DNA of 64,000 nt from an uncultured Marinobacter sp. (GCF_946886895.1 NZ_CAMPJO010000009.1:88795-152794), one strand, 5' to 3'. Positions 41,726 to 51,181 are shown, numbered from the stretch's first letter. Notes: generated by a model not told the origin, from the sequence alone. A program made the numbers and translations.

Positions 41726-41744
41726 ACAAATGAGAATGGTTGCT
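41726..41744 (+). promoter_or_regulatory. Possible Fur box upstream of fbpA
   Basis: The segment TGAGAATGGTTGCTG resembles the 7-1-7 Fur motif (TGATAAT-N-ATTATCA) with the left half well matched and the right half weak. It lies about 65 bp before the start of an iron-binding protein gene, where Fur control is expected. Confidence 0.4.
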
Positions 41745-41807
41745 GTTTTTAACAATCTGTGACAAACGCCACAGTCAGAAGCCGATCCGACCCACAGGAA
41801 TTTCATT

Positions 41808-42827
41808 ATGATGCGAATGAAACTGGCTGCCACCGCCGCCGCTACGCTGGCAATCCTGCCCCTGAACGCCTCCGCCGACGGCGACGTCAACATCTACTCC
41901 TACCGTCAGGTTTATCTTCTGGAGCCGCTGCTGAATGCCTTTGAAAAGGAAACCGGCATCGACGCCAACGTGGTGTTCGCCAAGCAGGGCCTGGCCGAGC
42001 GTCTGGAGCGGGAAGGGCGCAACAGCCCCGCCGATGTGGTCATGACCGTCGATATCTCCCGCATCAACGAGCTGGTGGAGCGAGATCTGGTACAGGGCGT
42101 GGACAGCGATGTGCTGAACCAGAACATTCCGGAGAACCTGCGCCACCCGGAAGGCAAGTGGTTCGCCCTGACCACCCGCGGCCGGCTGATCTTCGCCTCG
42201 AAAGAACGGGTTGAAGAAGGTGAGATCACCACCTACGAGCAACTGGCTGACGACAAATGGGACAACCGCATCTGTACCCGCAGCGGCAAACACCCCTACA
42301 ACATCGCCCTGATCTCCTCTATGATTGCGCACCACGGTGAGGCGGAAACCGAGAAATGGCTCCAGGGCGTGAAAGACAACCTGGCTCGCAAGCCCCAGGG
42401 CGGTGATCGTGACCAGATCAAGGCCATTGCCGAGGGCGTATGCGACCTGGCCATTGGCAACAGCTACTACTACGGCAACATGCTGCAGGACGAAAACCAG
42501 CGCGAGGCCGCTGAAGCCGTTCGCCTGGTGTTCCCCAACGCCGACGGCCGGGGCACCCACATCAACATCAGTGGTATCTCCCTGACCAAGAGCGCACCGA
42601 ACCGTGAGAACGCCATCAAACTGATGGAGTTCCTGTCGTCTCCAGAAGCCCAGCGTATATACGCCGAGGCCAACACCGAATACCCGGCCAATCCGGCGGT
42701 GGAGCCTTCAGGCCTGGTAGCCGAATGGGGCGAGATCCACCCGGACGGCCTGTCATTGCAAAAAATCGCTGACAATCGCAACGCCGCGGTAAAAATGGTT
42801 GACCGGGTCAACTACGACGGCGAGTAA
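41808..42827 (+). CDS. fbpA: Ferric iron ABC transporter substrate-binding protein
   Basis: Periplasmic Fe3+-binding protein of the FbpA/FutA/IdiA family. A signal peptide (about 1-24, ends LNASADG) precedes VNIYSYRQVYLLEPLLNAFE. The ligand tyrosines are in GNSYYYGNML (near 222), the family position. At 339 aa it is of normal size. It precedes the permease gene by 26 bp. No ATPase (fbpC) follows in the window. Confidence 0.93.
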   Translation: MMRMKLAATAAATLAILPLNASADGDVNIYSYRQVYLLEPLLNAFEKETGIDANVVFAKQGLAERLEREGRNSPADVVMTVDISRINELVERDLVQGVDSDVLNQNIPENLRHPEGKWFALTTRGRLIFASKERVEEGEITTYEQLADDKWDNRICTRSGKHPYNIALISSMIAHHGEAETEKWLQGVKDNLARKPQGGDRDQIKAIAEGVCDLAIGNSYYYGNMLQDENQREAAEAVRLVFPNADGRGTHINISGISLTKSAPNRENAIKLMEFLSSPEAQRIYAEANTEYPANPAVEPSGLVAEWGEIHPDGLSLQKIADNRNAAVKMVDRVNYDGE

Positions 42828-42853
42828 CAGGCCCAATATGTAACAGGAACCGA

Positions 42854-44542
42854 ATGAACGAGGCGGCAATCAGCGCAAACCCCGGGGCACCACAACCCCC
42901 ACTGGCCAGACGCACCTCACGCCGCTGGCTGATTACCGCCCTCGTCACCACCGCGATCGTCGCTCTGCCGGTGTTCTCGGTGATCTACCTGGCGTTTTTT
43001 CCGGATGAGAACATCTGGCCCCACCTGATCAACACCACCCTGCCCCGCTACCTGATCACCACCCTGCAGCTGATGCTGGGCGTGGGCGTGCTGACCCTCG
43101 TTATCGGGCTGGCAACGGCCTGGGCCGTCACCATGTGCGAATTTCCCGGGCGCCGGTTCTTCGAGTGGGCCATGCTGCTGCCTTTCGCCGTACCCGCTTA
43201 TGTGATTGCCTACGTGTACACCAGCCTGCTCGCCTACGCCGGCCCGGTGCAGAATGCCCTGCGCAACTGGTTCGGCTGGCAGGACGCCAGCGACTACTGG
43301 TTCCCGCAGATTCGCACCCTGGAGGGCGCCACGCTGATGATCGGCCTGGTGCTCTACCCCTATGTGTACCTGCTGGCGCGGGCGGCGTTTCTGGAGCAGT
43401 CGCCCTCGCTGTTCGCGGTCAGCCGCAGCCTCGGCCATTCCGCCCTCAGTACCTTCTTCCGGGTGGTGCTGCCCATTGCCCGGCCAGCGGTCGCCGTGGG
43501 CCTGTCGCTGGTACTGATGGAAACCCTGAACGATTTCGGTACCGTCGATTTCTTCGCCGTGCAAACCCTCACCGCCGGCCTGTTCGACACCTGGATGAAC
43601 CTGGGCAACCTCGGGGGCGCGGCCCAGATTGCCACCACCATGCTGGTGTTCATGGTGATCCTGGTGACGCTGGAACGCTATTCCCGCCGCCGGCAGCAAC
43701 AATTCGCCGCCCGGGACAACCGGGAGCCGATCCGCCGGTTCACCATGTCGTTTCCACGGCAGATGATCTGCCTGGCGGTGTGCACGATTCCGGTGTTGCT
43801 GGGGTTCGTGATTCCCGGTTTTACCCTCGGCGTCTACGCCTGGGAATATTTTGACGAAAGCTGGAACCCGGACTTCCTGCACAACACCTTCAACAGCCTG
43901 TTTCTCTCCGGCACCGCCGCCCTGACCACCCTGCTGGTGGGGGTGACCCTGGCCTACAGCCGCCGGCTGCACGACACCCGGGGCATGCGGGTGCTGATGC
44001 GCCTCTCCAGCCTGGGCTACGCCATGCCGGGCGCGGTACTGGCGGTGGGCGTGATCATCCCCCTGGCCGCGTTCGATAACTGGTTTGACGGATTAATGCG
44101 GGACTACGCCGGTGTCAGCACCGGGTTATTGCTCAGCGGTTCCGCCTTTGCCCTGGTGTTTGCCTACACGGTGAGGTTTCTGGCGGTGTCTGCCGGCAGT
44201 GTTGAAAGTGCCCTGCAGAAGATCACGCCGAGCATGGACATGGCCTCCCGCTCCCTGGGCCACAGCCCCGGCAAAACCCTGGTACGGGTGCACCTGCCCA
44301 TGCTCCGGGGCACCCTGCTGACGGCGGCGCTGGTGGTGTTTGTGGACTGCATGAAGGAACTGCCGGCAACCCTGATCCTGCGGCCATTCAACTTCGACAC
44401 CCTGGCCACCTATGTGTACCAGTTTGCCTCCGATGAACGCCTGTACCACAGCGCGCTGCCGGCGCTGATTATCGTATTGGCGGGGATTATTCCGATTATC
44501 CTGATGAGCCGGTCGATCTCGAACTCCCGGGCTATCGCATAA
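42854..44542 (+). CDS. fbpB: Ferric iron ABC transporter permease
   Basis: Double-length permease of the FbpB/SfuB family, with about 12 predicted helices in two related halves. Each half has an EAA loop facing the ATPase: SRSLGHSALSTFFRVVLP in the first and SRSLGHSPGKTLVRVHLP in the second. The 562 aa length fits. It forms a unit with fbpA but no fbpC follows; the next gene, a thioesterase, converges and overlaps the 3' end by 11 bp. Confidence 0.94.
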   Translation: MNEAAISANPGAPQPPLARRTSRRWLITALVTTAIVALPVFSVIYLAFFPDENIWPHLINTTLPRYLITTLQLMLGVGVLTLVIGLATAWAVTMCEFPGRRFFEWAMLLPFAVPAYVIAYVYTSLLAYAGPVQNALRNWFGWQDASDYWFPQIRTLEGATLMIGLVLYPYVYLLARAAFLEQSPSLFAVSRSLGHSALSTFFRVVLPIARPAVAVGLSLVLMETLNDFGTVDFFAVQTLTAGLFDTWMNLGNLGGAAQIATTMLVFMVILVTLERYSRRRQQQFAARDNREPIRRFTMSFPRQMICLAVCTIPVLLGFVIPGFTLGVYAWEYFDESWNPDFLHNTFNSLFLSGTAALTTLLVGVTLAYSRRLHDTRGMRVLMRLSSLGYAMPGAVLAVGVIIPLAAFDNWFDGLMRDYAGVSTGLLLSGSAFALVFAYTVRFLAVSAGSVESALQKITPSMDMASRSLGHSPGKTLVRVHLPMLRGTLLTAALVVFVDCMKELPATLILRPFNFDTLATYVYQFASDERLYHSALPALIIVLAGIIPIILMSRSISNSRAIA

Positions 44543-45017
44543 CCCGGGACTGCACATTCCGCACCACGAAGCGGCCCTGGAAGACCGCCACCGGATCGCC
44601 TTCCGGACGATCCGTCGGTTCGCCACAGAACACTTCCGCCGTGAGGTCCAGGCGGCCCTTGCCATGTCGGGCCAGGCTGCGGCGGAACCGTTCGGGAATT
44701 TCCTCACCGGGCAACCGGCAAATCACATAGAAATCCGATTCCACCGGTTCCAGATAATCCATGGTGCCACTCTGTACCACCACACTGGCTTTCAGCCCGA
44801 GATCGGTCAGCGCCAGCTCCGTCAGCCCCCAGGCGGCGGTAACGGCGGCGGCGTAGACACTGCCCCCGAAACCCGTGCCGTGATGATTGCTGTTGGGCTC
44901 CAGGGGGGCGCTGAGCAGCAGGGAGTGGCCGTCCCACGATCGCAACTGGATACCCATCGCCCGGGAAAGGGGGATTTCATCCTGGATACGCTTCTGGAAA
45001 AAGGCCAACTGGGTCAT
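44532..45017 (-). CDS. Thioesterase-like protein (YiiD C-terminal type)
   Basis: Hotdog-fold putative thioesterase. At 161 aa it contains LEPNSNHHGTGFGGSVYAAA, the N-H-x-T-x-F-G-G pattern typical of the YiiD C-terminal family, followed by a long helix, then a beta sheet with SGTMDYLEPVESDF. The substrate is unknown. It is convergent with fbpB. The acyl-CoA ligase lies just upstream on the same strand with a terminator between, so they are probably separate units. Confidence 0.85.
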   Translation of the reverse strand: MTQLAFFQKRIQDEIPLSRAMGIQLRSWDGHSLLLSAPLEPNSNHHGTGFGGSVYAAAVTAAWGLTELALTDLGLKASVVVQSGTMDYLEPVESDFYVICRLPGEEIPERFRRSLARHGKGRLDLTAEVFCGEPTDRPEGDPVAVFQGRFVVRNVQSRVMR

Positions 45018-45094
45018 AACATCCTCCTGATATGACTCCAGTTTAGGCCTGCTGAACGGTTTTCCCTATGCGACTAACGTCGGTTCCCGTACCG

Positions 45095-45120
45095 CAAAAA
45101 GGCCCGGATAAACCGGGCCT
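45095..45120 (-). terminator. Terminator after the acyl-CoA ligase gene
   Basis: Stem AGGCCCGG / CCGGGCCT with a 5-nt loop, followed on the minus strand by TTTTTGC. It sits 31 bp beyond the acyl-CoA ligase stop. Confidence 0.88.
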
Positions 45121-45150
45121 CTCGGGGACTGCCAGACGACGGGCGAACGG

Positions 45151-46818
45151 CTACTGCCAGATCACCGGCTGACGCTGGGCGTACCAGTGGTCCACCTGCT
45201 CCTGATAGGCATCTTCCACCACGTTCCGCTTCAGTTTCAGCGTCGGTGTCAGGAAGCTGTTTTCAATGGACCATTCGTCGCTGACGACGGTGATAAACGC
45301 CAGTTGCTCGTGGGGATCCACGGTTTTGTTCACATCCTGGATCAGGGTTTTGAAACTGGCTTCAATTTCCCGGCGGAACGCTTCGTCCGCCATTTTCGGC
45401 CGCATCTCCTCGCCCAGCATCACCAGCGCGTGGGGCTGGGTCTGGTTGGCGCCGGACACGCACACCATCTCGATGGCATCGTGGGACATCAGGCGGTTCT
45501 CGATGGGCGCCGGGGCAATGTACTTGCCCTTGCTGGTTTTGAAGATCTCCTTGATGCGACCGGTCAGTTTCAGCCGGCCCATCTCATCAATCTCGCCCTT
45601 GTCGCCGGTTCTCAGGAAGCCATCGTCGGTGAACGCCTCCCGGGTTTTCTCTTCATCCTTGTAGTAGCCGATCATGGTGGCCGGGCTCTTCACCAGAACC
45701 TCGCCCAGCTCGCTGATCTTCACCTCCACCCCCGGCAGCGCCTCGCCCACATAGCCCGTGCGCGAACGGCCCGGCTTGTTCATATGGGAGTAGGCAAAGT
45801 TCTCCGACATGCCATAGCCTTCCAGCAGCTCCAGGCCCAGATTGCGGTACCAGTCCAGCACGTCGCTGGACAGCGGCGCAGAACCGCTACCGGCCAGTTT
45901 CACCTTGTCCAGGCCCAGGCCCTTGAGGATCTTCTTCTTGATCAGCTTGTTCACCACCGGAATCTTCATCAGCTTCTCAAGCTTGTGCCTGGGCAGCTTC
46001 TGCAGCACACCATGCTGGAACTTCACCCACAGGCGCGGAACCGACAGGAACAACGTGGGCTGGGCCCGCTGGAGATCCTGCACAAAGGTATCCAGGGACT
46101 CGGCGAAATAGAGTTGGAAACCGGTGTACAGGGAGCCCAGCTCGACAAACGTGCGCTCGAACACGTGGGCCAGGGGCAGGTACGACAGCATGCGTTCCGC
46201 CGAGCCGACGCCCAGCACCTGGGTACCGCCCTCGGCGGCGAACGCCATGTTCCGGAAGCTGAGCATTACGCCCTTGGGCCGGCCGGTGCTGCCGGAGGTG
46301 TACACAATGGTGGCCAGCTCGTCTGGGTCCCGGTGCACCTCATCCTCCAGGGGCGGGTACTTGGCGACGATGTCGTCCCAGGTTTCAAAATCGTTGGGTG
46401 GGCTGAGCGGGAAGGAAATGCAGCGCACCGACTCCGGCACGCCGGATTTCATCATGTCCCAGTCATCCAGCTTGCCGACAAACAGCACGTCACACTCGGC
46501 GTGGTTCAGGATGTAGTTGACGGTATCCGCGTTCAGCGTGGGATACAGGGGCACGGAAATGTGCCCGGCCATCCAGATGGCCCAGTCCGACATGATCCAC
46601 TGGGCGCAGTTCTTGGAGATCAGGCCGATGCGGCTCTTTTCCGGGAGGTTCAGCGATTTCAGGTACGCCGCCATACGCCGCGCCTCTTCCACCGCGCGGC
46701 CCCAGGTGTATTCAACGACCTTGCCGTCGCCGATGGGTTGGGTCATATACAGGGAGTTCCCCTTCTTGGCTTCCCAGTGGTAAACCATGTCGAGGGGCAG
46801 TTTATTCGTGATGTCCAT
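45151..46818 (-). CDS. Long-chain fatty acid--CoA ligase family protein
   Basis: AMP-forming adenylating enzyme that activates a carboxylic acid, probably a fatty acid, to its CoA thioester. The AMP-binding loop TIVYTSGSTGRPKG is at about 170-183, a second adenylate motif is LLEGYGMSENFAYS, and FLRTGDKGEIDEMG contains the hinge Asp. The C-terminal catalytic region has KLTGRIKEIFKTSKGKYIAP. At 555 aa it lacks the extra N-terminus of some FadD forms. It is divergent from the ABC importer; substrate chain length cannot be judged. Confidence 0.92.
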   Translation of the reverse strand: MDITNKLPLDMVYHWEAKKGNSLYMTQPIGDGKVVEYTWGRAVEEARRMAAYLKSLNLPEKSRIGLISKNCAQWIMSDWAIWMAGHISVPLYPTLNADTVNYILNHAECDVLFVGKLDDWDMMKSGVPESVRCISFPLSPPNDFETWDDIVAKYPPLEDEVHRDPDELATIVYTSGSTGRPKGVMLSFRNMAFAAEGGTQVLGVGSAERMLSYLPLAHVFERTFVELGSLYTGFQLYFAESLDTFVQDLQRAQPTLFLSVPRLWVKFQHGVLQKLPRHKLEKLMKIPVVNKLIKKKILKGLGLDKVKLAGSGSAPLSSDVLDWYRNLGLELLEGYGMSENFAYSHMNKPGRSRTGYVGEALPGVEVKISELGEVLVKSPATMIGYYKDEEKTREAFTDDGFLRTGDKGEIDEMGRLKLTGRIKEIFKTSKGKYIAPAPIENRLMSHDAIEMVCVSGANQTQPHALVMLGEEMRPKMADEAFRREIEASFKTLIQDVNKTVDPHEQLAFITVVSDEWSIENSFLTPTLKLKRNVVEDAYQEQVDHWYAQRQPVIWQ

Positions 46819-47093
46819 GGACCTTCCTTGTTTTCGCTATTCGTTGTTCGAGTTATTGAGTGCTTATTATTAGACTTTCGTAGGGTATTTCAACACAGTC
46901 CGCGCCGTCAAAACGTGACGGACACAAAACTATTGTTATCCGCATGTTTCCGGGCGCCGCCAACCGGCCTGCTACCCTAACATCTCCTCCCCCTCCGGGC
47001 CCGGGGCTGTGATAAACTCTCGCACTTTCCAGACAGACACCCCGACAGACAACCGGCTGGTACCAACCCAGCAACAGACTCGGAGACGGGCAT

Positions 47094-48068
47094 ATGGCCA
47101 AGAACACCCTGCGCACCCTGTTAGGTGCTTCATTGCTGGCAATGGCAAGCCTCGTGCAGGCACAGGAGCCACGCGTTGTTGCCATCACACAGATTGTTGA
47201 GCACCCGGCTCTGGACGCCGTGTACCAGGGCGTGAAAGACGAACTCGCCGCCCGCGGTTACCAGGAAGGCGACAACCTCATCATCCTGCACGAGAGCGCC
47301 CAGGGCAACGTCGCCATCGCCTCGCAGATTGCCCGCAAGTTCATTGGCGAGCAGCCGGATGTGATTGTCGCTATCGCCACCCCCTCGGCCCAGACCGTGG
47401 CTGCCGCCGCCCGTAACATCCCCGTGGTGTTCTCGGCGGTGACTGACCCGGTGGGCGCCAAGCTGGTCCAGAGCCTGGAAGCCCCGGGCGCCAACATCAG
47501 CGGCGTGAGCGACATGCTGCCCATCGACAAACACCTGGACATGCTGCTGCGGGTAATGCCAGACGCCAAGCGCATTGGCACCGTGTACAACCCGGGCGAA
47601 GCCAACGCCGTGTCCCTGGTGAACCTGCTGGAAGAGCGCCTGAAAGCCCGGGGCCTGACCCTGGAAAAAGCCGCCGCCACCAAAACCTCCGAAGTACTGG
47701 GCGCCGCCCGCTCCCTGGTGGGCGATGTAGATGCCATCTACCTGACCACCGACAACACCGTGATCAGCGCGGCCGAAGCCGTGATTGCCGTGGGTGAGCG
47801 GGCGGATATCCCGGTGTTCGCCGCCGACACCGCCACCGTCGGGCGTGGCGCCGTGGCCGCCCTGGGCTTTGACTACTACGACCACGGCCGCCAGACCGGT
47901 GTGATGGTCGCCAAGGTACTGGACGGCAAGAACCCCGGCGAGTTGCCCGTGGAAACCATGGAAAAGCTGGATCTGTTCGTAAACCCGGCAGCGGGTGAGC
48001 GCATGGGCATTACCCTGTCTGACGAGCTGATTTCTGAAGCTGAACAAGTCATCGACAGCGCCCAGTAA
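47094..48068 (+). CDS. ABC importer substrate-binding protein (TrpX type)
   Basis: Periplasmic substrate-binding protein of the ABC_sub_bind family. The signal peptide ends SLVQAQEP near residue 24. Typical segments are VVAITQIVEHPALDAVYQGV, ATPSAQTVAAAARNIPVVF and VTDPVGAKLV. In other bacteria this family is linked with tryptophan or other aromatic substrates, but the ligand is not known here. It forms an operon with the permease and ATPase genes that follow; a weak hairpin lies in the 86-bp gap. Confidence 0.9.
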   Translation: MAKNTLRTLLGASLLAMASLVQAQEPRVVAITQIVEHPALDAVYQGVKDELAARGYQEGDNLIILHESAQGNVAIASQIARKFIGEQPDVIVAIATPSAQTVAAAARNIPVVFSAVTDPVGAKLVQSLEAPGANISGVSDMLPIDKHLDMLLRVMPDAKRIGTVYNPGEANAVSLVNLLEERLKARGLTLEKAAATKTSEVLGAARSLVGDVDAIYLTTDNTVISAAEAVIAVGERADIPVFAADTATVGRGAVAALGFDYYDHGRQTGVMVAKVLDGKNPGELPVETMEKLDLFVNPAAGERMGITLSDELISEAEQVIDSAQ

Positions 48069-48078
48069 CCCCTGAACC

Positions 48079-48131
48079 CCAACGGGCGGCCCCACCCTTT
48101 AGCCTTTGGGCTTCCGTGAGGGCTGCCCGTT
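48079..48131 (+). other. Intercistronic hairpin after the binding-protein gene
   Basis: The outer arms AACGGGC (48081-48087) and GCCCGTT face each other across about 37 bp, with partial pairing between. It lies between the substrate-binding and permease genes. In many ABC operons such structures stabilise the binding-protein RNA or partly stop transcription; the pairing here is imperfect. Confidence 0.35.
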
Positions 48132-48154
48132 TGCATTTATAGTGATCCCCGACC

Positions 48155-49054
48155 ATGTTGAGTGACATTGCCCTCTACGGCGCCTTCGAAACCGGCCTGA
48201 TCTACGGCCTGGTGGCCTTTGGCATCTACATTTCCTTCCGCGTCCTGGACTTCCCCGACCTCACTGTGGATGGCAGCTTTCCCCTGGGCGCCGCCGTGGC
48301 GGCGGTGCTGATCATCGACGGCGTGAATCCGTGGCTGGCCACGGGCGCGGCGATACTGGCCGGCATGGTGGCCGGTTCCGTCACCGCCCTGCTGAATGTG
48401 AAGCTGAAAATCCTCAACCTGCTGGCCTCCATCCTCACCATGATCGCGCTCTACTCCGTGAACCTGCGCATCATGGGTCGCCCGAACGTGGCGCTGCTCA
48501 CCGAGGAAACCGTGCTCACCCCCTGGTATGACCTGGGTCTGGCCTACCATCAGGTGCCCGTGGTGCTGTTTGTGATTGTGATCGCCGTTGCCCTGGTGCT
48601 GTTGTGGCGATTCATGAAATCGGAAACCGGGCTGGCCATGCGCGCCACCGGTGCCAACCCCCGCATGGCCCGGGCCCAGGGCATCGCCACCGGCGCCATG
48701 ATTGTGCTCGGTGTGGCCCTCTCCAACGGCCTGGTGGGCCTGGCCGGCGCTCTTTTTGCGCAAAGCCAGGGCGCGGCGGATGTCACCATGGGCGTGGGCG
48801 TGATTGTGATCGGCCTGGCGTCCCTGATTGGCGGTGAAGCGGTGATTACCCCCTCCTCCGTGCTCCGGGCGCTGATTGCCTGCGTGGTGGGCGCCATCAT
48901 CTACCGCCTGGCCATTGCCTTCGCCCTGAACGCCGATGTGCTGGGGCTGCAGGCCCAGGACCTGAACCTGATTACCGCCGTGCTGGTCACCCTCGCCATC
49001 GTGTTGCCGGGTGTGCGCAACTCCGTGGTCAACAAATTCACCCGCAAGGCCTGA
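48155..49054 (+). CDS. ABC importer permease (TrpY type)
   Basis: Integral membrane permease of the branched-chain amino acid / BPD_transp_2 family. At 299 aa it has eight or more hydrophobic helices; conserved segments are GIYISFRVLDFPDLTVDGSF, LLASILTMIALYSVNLRIMG and MARAQGIATGAMIVLGVALS, the last containing the ATPase-contact region. It is followed by the ATPase gene after 9 bp. Confidence 0.92.
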   Translation: MLSDIALYGAFETGLIYGLVAFGIYISFRVLDFPDLTVDGSFPLGAAVAAVLIIDGVNPWLATGAAILAGMVAGSVTALLNVKLKILNLLASILTMIALYSVNLRIMGRPNVALLTEETVLTPWYDLGLAYHQVPVVLFVIVIAVALVLLWRFMKSETGLAMRATGANPRMARAQGIATGAMIVLGVALSNGLVGLAGALFAQSQGAADVTMGVGVIVIGLASLIGGEAVITPSSVLRALIACVVGAIIYRLAIAFALNADVLGLQAQDLNLITAVLVTLAIVLPGVRNSVVNKFTRKA

Positions 49055-49063
49055 GGAGGCACC

Positions 49064-49858
49064 ATGATCACTGCAACCGACCTCCGCCTGACCTTCGGCA
49101 AGGGCACCCCGCTGGAGAACCCGGCCCTCCGGGGCATGAGCCTGACCGTCAACCAGGGTGAATTCGTCACCGTGATCGGCAGCAACGGCGCCGGCAAATC
49201 CACCTTCCTGAACGCCCTGGCCGGCGAGGTACTGGTGGACAGCGGCAAGATCATCGTGGACAACCTGGATGTCACCAGGCTGCCCACCCACAAACGCGCC
49301 GCCCGGGTGGCGCGGGTGTTCCAGGACCCGCTCGCCGGCACCTGCGAAGGCCTCACCATTGAAGAGAACCTGGCGCTGGCCATCAAACGGGGCCAGCACC
49401 GGGGCCTGACCACGGCCGTCAAACGGCAGTACCTGGAGCAGTTCCGGGACAGCCTGTCGTCCCTGAACCTGGGCCTGGAAAAACGCCTGGGCGACAAAAT
49501 GGGCCTGCTTTCCGGCGGCCAGCGCCAGGCCGTCAGCCTGCTGATGGCCAGCCTGACACCCTCCGCCATCCTGCTGCTGGACGAACACACCGCCGCCCTG
49601 GACCCGAAAACCGGCGCCTTCGTGCTGGACCTCACCACCCGCATCATCGAGGAGCAGAAGCTCACCGCCCTGATGGTGACCCACAGCATGAAACAGGCGC
49701 TGGAAGTGGGTAGCCGCACGGTGATGCTGCACCAGGGCCAAGTGGTGTTTGATATCGCGGGCCAGGACCGGGAAGGCCTGGAAGTGAAAGACCTGCTGGG
49801 CTTGTTCGAGCAACAGCGGGGCCTGGAAGTGGACGACGACAGCCTGCTGCTGGGCTGA
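49064..49858 (+). CDS. ABC importer ATP-binding protein (TrpZ type)
   Basis: ATPase of the three-gene importer. Walker A is GSNGAGKST (about 39-47), the signature is LLSGGQRQAVSLLMA, Walker B is ILLLDEHTAALD (His replaces the more common Pro), and the switch histidine is in VTHSMKQA. The 264 aa length is typical. A strong terminator follows. Confidence 0.93.
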   Translation: MITATDLRLTFGKGTPLENPALRGMSLTVNQGEFVTVIGSNGAGKSTFLNALAGEVLVDSGKIIVDNLDVTRLPTHKRAARVARVFQDPLAGTCEGLTIEENLALAIKRGQHRGLTTAVKRQYLEQFRDSLSSLNLGLEKRLGDKMGLLSGGQRQAVSLLMASLTPSAILLLDEHTAALDPKTGAFVLDLTTRIIEEQKLTALMVTHSMKQALEVGSRTVMLHQGQVVFDIAGQDREGLEVKDLLGLFEQQRGLEVDDDSLLLG

Positions 49859-49874
49859 TATCAAGGGGGCTGAC

Positions 49875-49907
49875 AAAAAAGGCGGGGCTCAGCACCCCGC
49901 CTTTTTG
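49875..49907. terminator. Bidirectional terminator
   Basis: GC-rich stem GGCGGGG / CCCCGCC with A6 on the left and T5 on the right. It can stop the ABC operon (plus) and the DUF6160-like gene (minus), whose 3' end faces it. Confidence 0.9.
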
Positions 49908-49925
49908 CTTACGCTAGCAACGCCC

Positions 49926-50735
49926 TCAATGCCCGTAAATAAGCATGGACGTGTTGGTGATGGCCAGGTTATCCAGGGCCAGTGAGCCAATGGACGTGCC
50001 ACCGACGATCACACCACCAATCCGGATATCCGCGTTGAAGGCCTGGAGATCCACCGCCAGGCTCTCAACATTCTGCGAGTTCGGCGCCTTGTAGATATCC
50101 ATCTCCACCCCCGCAAACAGCCGCAGCGGCTGCGGGGCGCTCAGATCGTAATCCGCACCGGTCATTTCAAAATCCTGAATGCCCAACGCCAGGAACGGCA
50201 CATCAAAATCCATGTCGTCAATGGCGATGTCGGTCTTGAAATTCAGTTTATCGGTAGCGGTATCGATGCGGATGGTGCCGGAGCCAATCAGCATGTCCAT
50301 CTGGAAGTTATCCAGGATGGTGGTGCTGCCCCCGGTCCCCACCAGATTCCAGGCACCCGTTGCCACCCTCAGGTCGACGGCATGAAAGGTGATTGGAAGC
50401 AGGTTGATGATGGCATCGCCATCGTTGGCCAGATCGATGTTAATGCGGATGTTGTCCAGGTTGCTGGACGCCACCCCATTCAGGTTCAGGTTCATTTCCG
50501 CGAACATGTCGGTGCGGTTGGCACCGCCCACGAAGATGTCGTTAATCTCCATGGAGCCCTCATCGGTGTAGATGAAGCGATCAATGTTCAACCGGGTTTC
50601 CAGCTCAATGGTGACACCGGCCTGGCCGGTAATGTTACCCATGGTGCTGTCGTCCAGCCGTTGTATTTCCGCCATGGCCGCAGGAGGAACCCCTGCCACG
50701 CACAGCGCCAGCATAGTTGGTTTCAGGCCTTTCAT
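49926..50735 (-). CDS. Secreted DUF6160-like protein of unknown function
   Basis: Exported beta-rich protein. The start at 50735 (MKGLKPTMLALCVAGVPP) is chosen because it gives a signal peptide cleaved near AAMAE; the upstream part of the longer frame has no support. It starts with EIQRLDDSTMGNITGQAGVTIELET, a segment shared with surface proteins of Acinetobacter and Marinobacter (FilA/DUF6160-like, by recall), then long Asp/Asn/Ile-rich beta segments. A role in a surface fibre or coat is possible but not shown. It ends at the bidirectional terminator. Confidence 0.7.
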   Translation of the reverse strand: MKGLKPTMLALCVAGVPPAAMAEIQRLDDSTMGNITGQAGVTIELETRLNIDRFIYTDEGSMEINDIFVGGANRTDMFAEMNLNLNGVASSNLDNIRINIDLANDGDAIINLLPITFHAVDLRVATGAWNLVGTGGSTTILDNFQMDMLIGSGTIRIDTATDKLNFKTDIAIDDMDFDVPFLALGIQDFEMTGADYDLSAPQPLRLFAGVEMDIYKAPNSQNVESLAVDLQAFNADIRIGGVIVGGTSIGSLALDNLAITNTSMLIYGH

Positions 50736-51015
50736 TGTTCTTTTCCTTTTATCGTCGTTATCACTTCCTGTGGGCCACTGCAGTGTTCGACGCCACACCG
50801 CTACTTTAACGACACGTGTATGGCGGGTACGTGCAGCCATCACAGTTATGTGACTTTCCGAACGGCTTAGGGCCTGATCATTTTTTGAACCACAACATGT
50901 AGTATTTTTCCCCGTTTTCCCCAAATCTCTGTTTTCGCATAAATTTCCCGATTTCAAGCCGTTTTTGATTGATTTTCTTTGCCCAACAGCGCCAATCAAT
51001 AGTTGCGCTCTTATT

Positions 51016-51072
51016 CACAGAACACTATATCCTGTTATACTCAATCCATATTCAACCCATATATAGTGGTTA
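51016..51072 (+). promoter_or_regulatory. nrdJ promoter with two NrdR-like boxes
   Basis: Box 1 ACACTATATCCTGTTA (51024-51039) and box 2 ACCCATATATAGTGGT (51057-51072) match the NrdR consensus (ACACWATATWTWGTGT) and are 33 bp apart, about three helical turns, as NrdR requires. Box 1 overlaps a candidate promoter, -35 TTCACA (51016-51021) and -10 TATACT (51038-51043, 16-bp spacer). Repression of nrdJa-nrdJb by NrdR when dATP is high is expected. The 446-bp gap (50736-51181) shows no other gene or recognisable cobalamin riboswitch. Confidence 0.75.
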
Positions 51073-51181
51073 AAAACAAAACAGGGCCCAGGCCCGAACG
51101 CGCGATTTTCAAGGGGTATGGCACTGCCACACATGGACGGTGTCATCTACAGAAGACAGACTGGAAAGACCGAGGGTGGCA

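Noticed and set aside
45187..46980. 597-codon plus-strand frame opposite the acyl-CoA ligase
   Set aside because: The ligase motifs are all on the minus strand; the other frame is a shadow.
48137..49876. 579-codon minus-strand open frame opposite the ABC permease and ATPase
   Set aside because: The plus strand has clear transporter motifs; the minus-strand product is Gln/His/Gly-rich without domains, a GC-rich shadow.
50736..51181. Cobalamin riboswitch before the B12-dependent nrdJ
   Set aside because: No B12-box-like element or matching long structured leader could be seen; NrdR boxes explain the region better.
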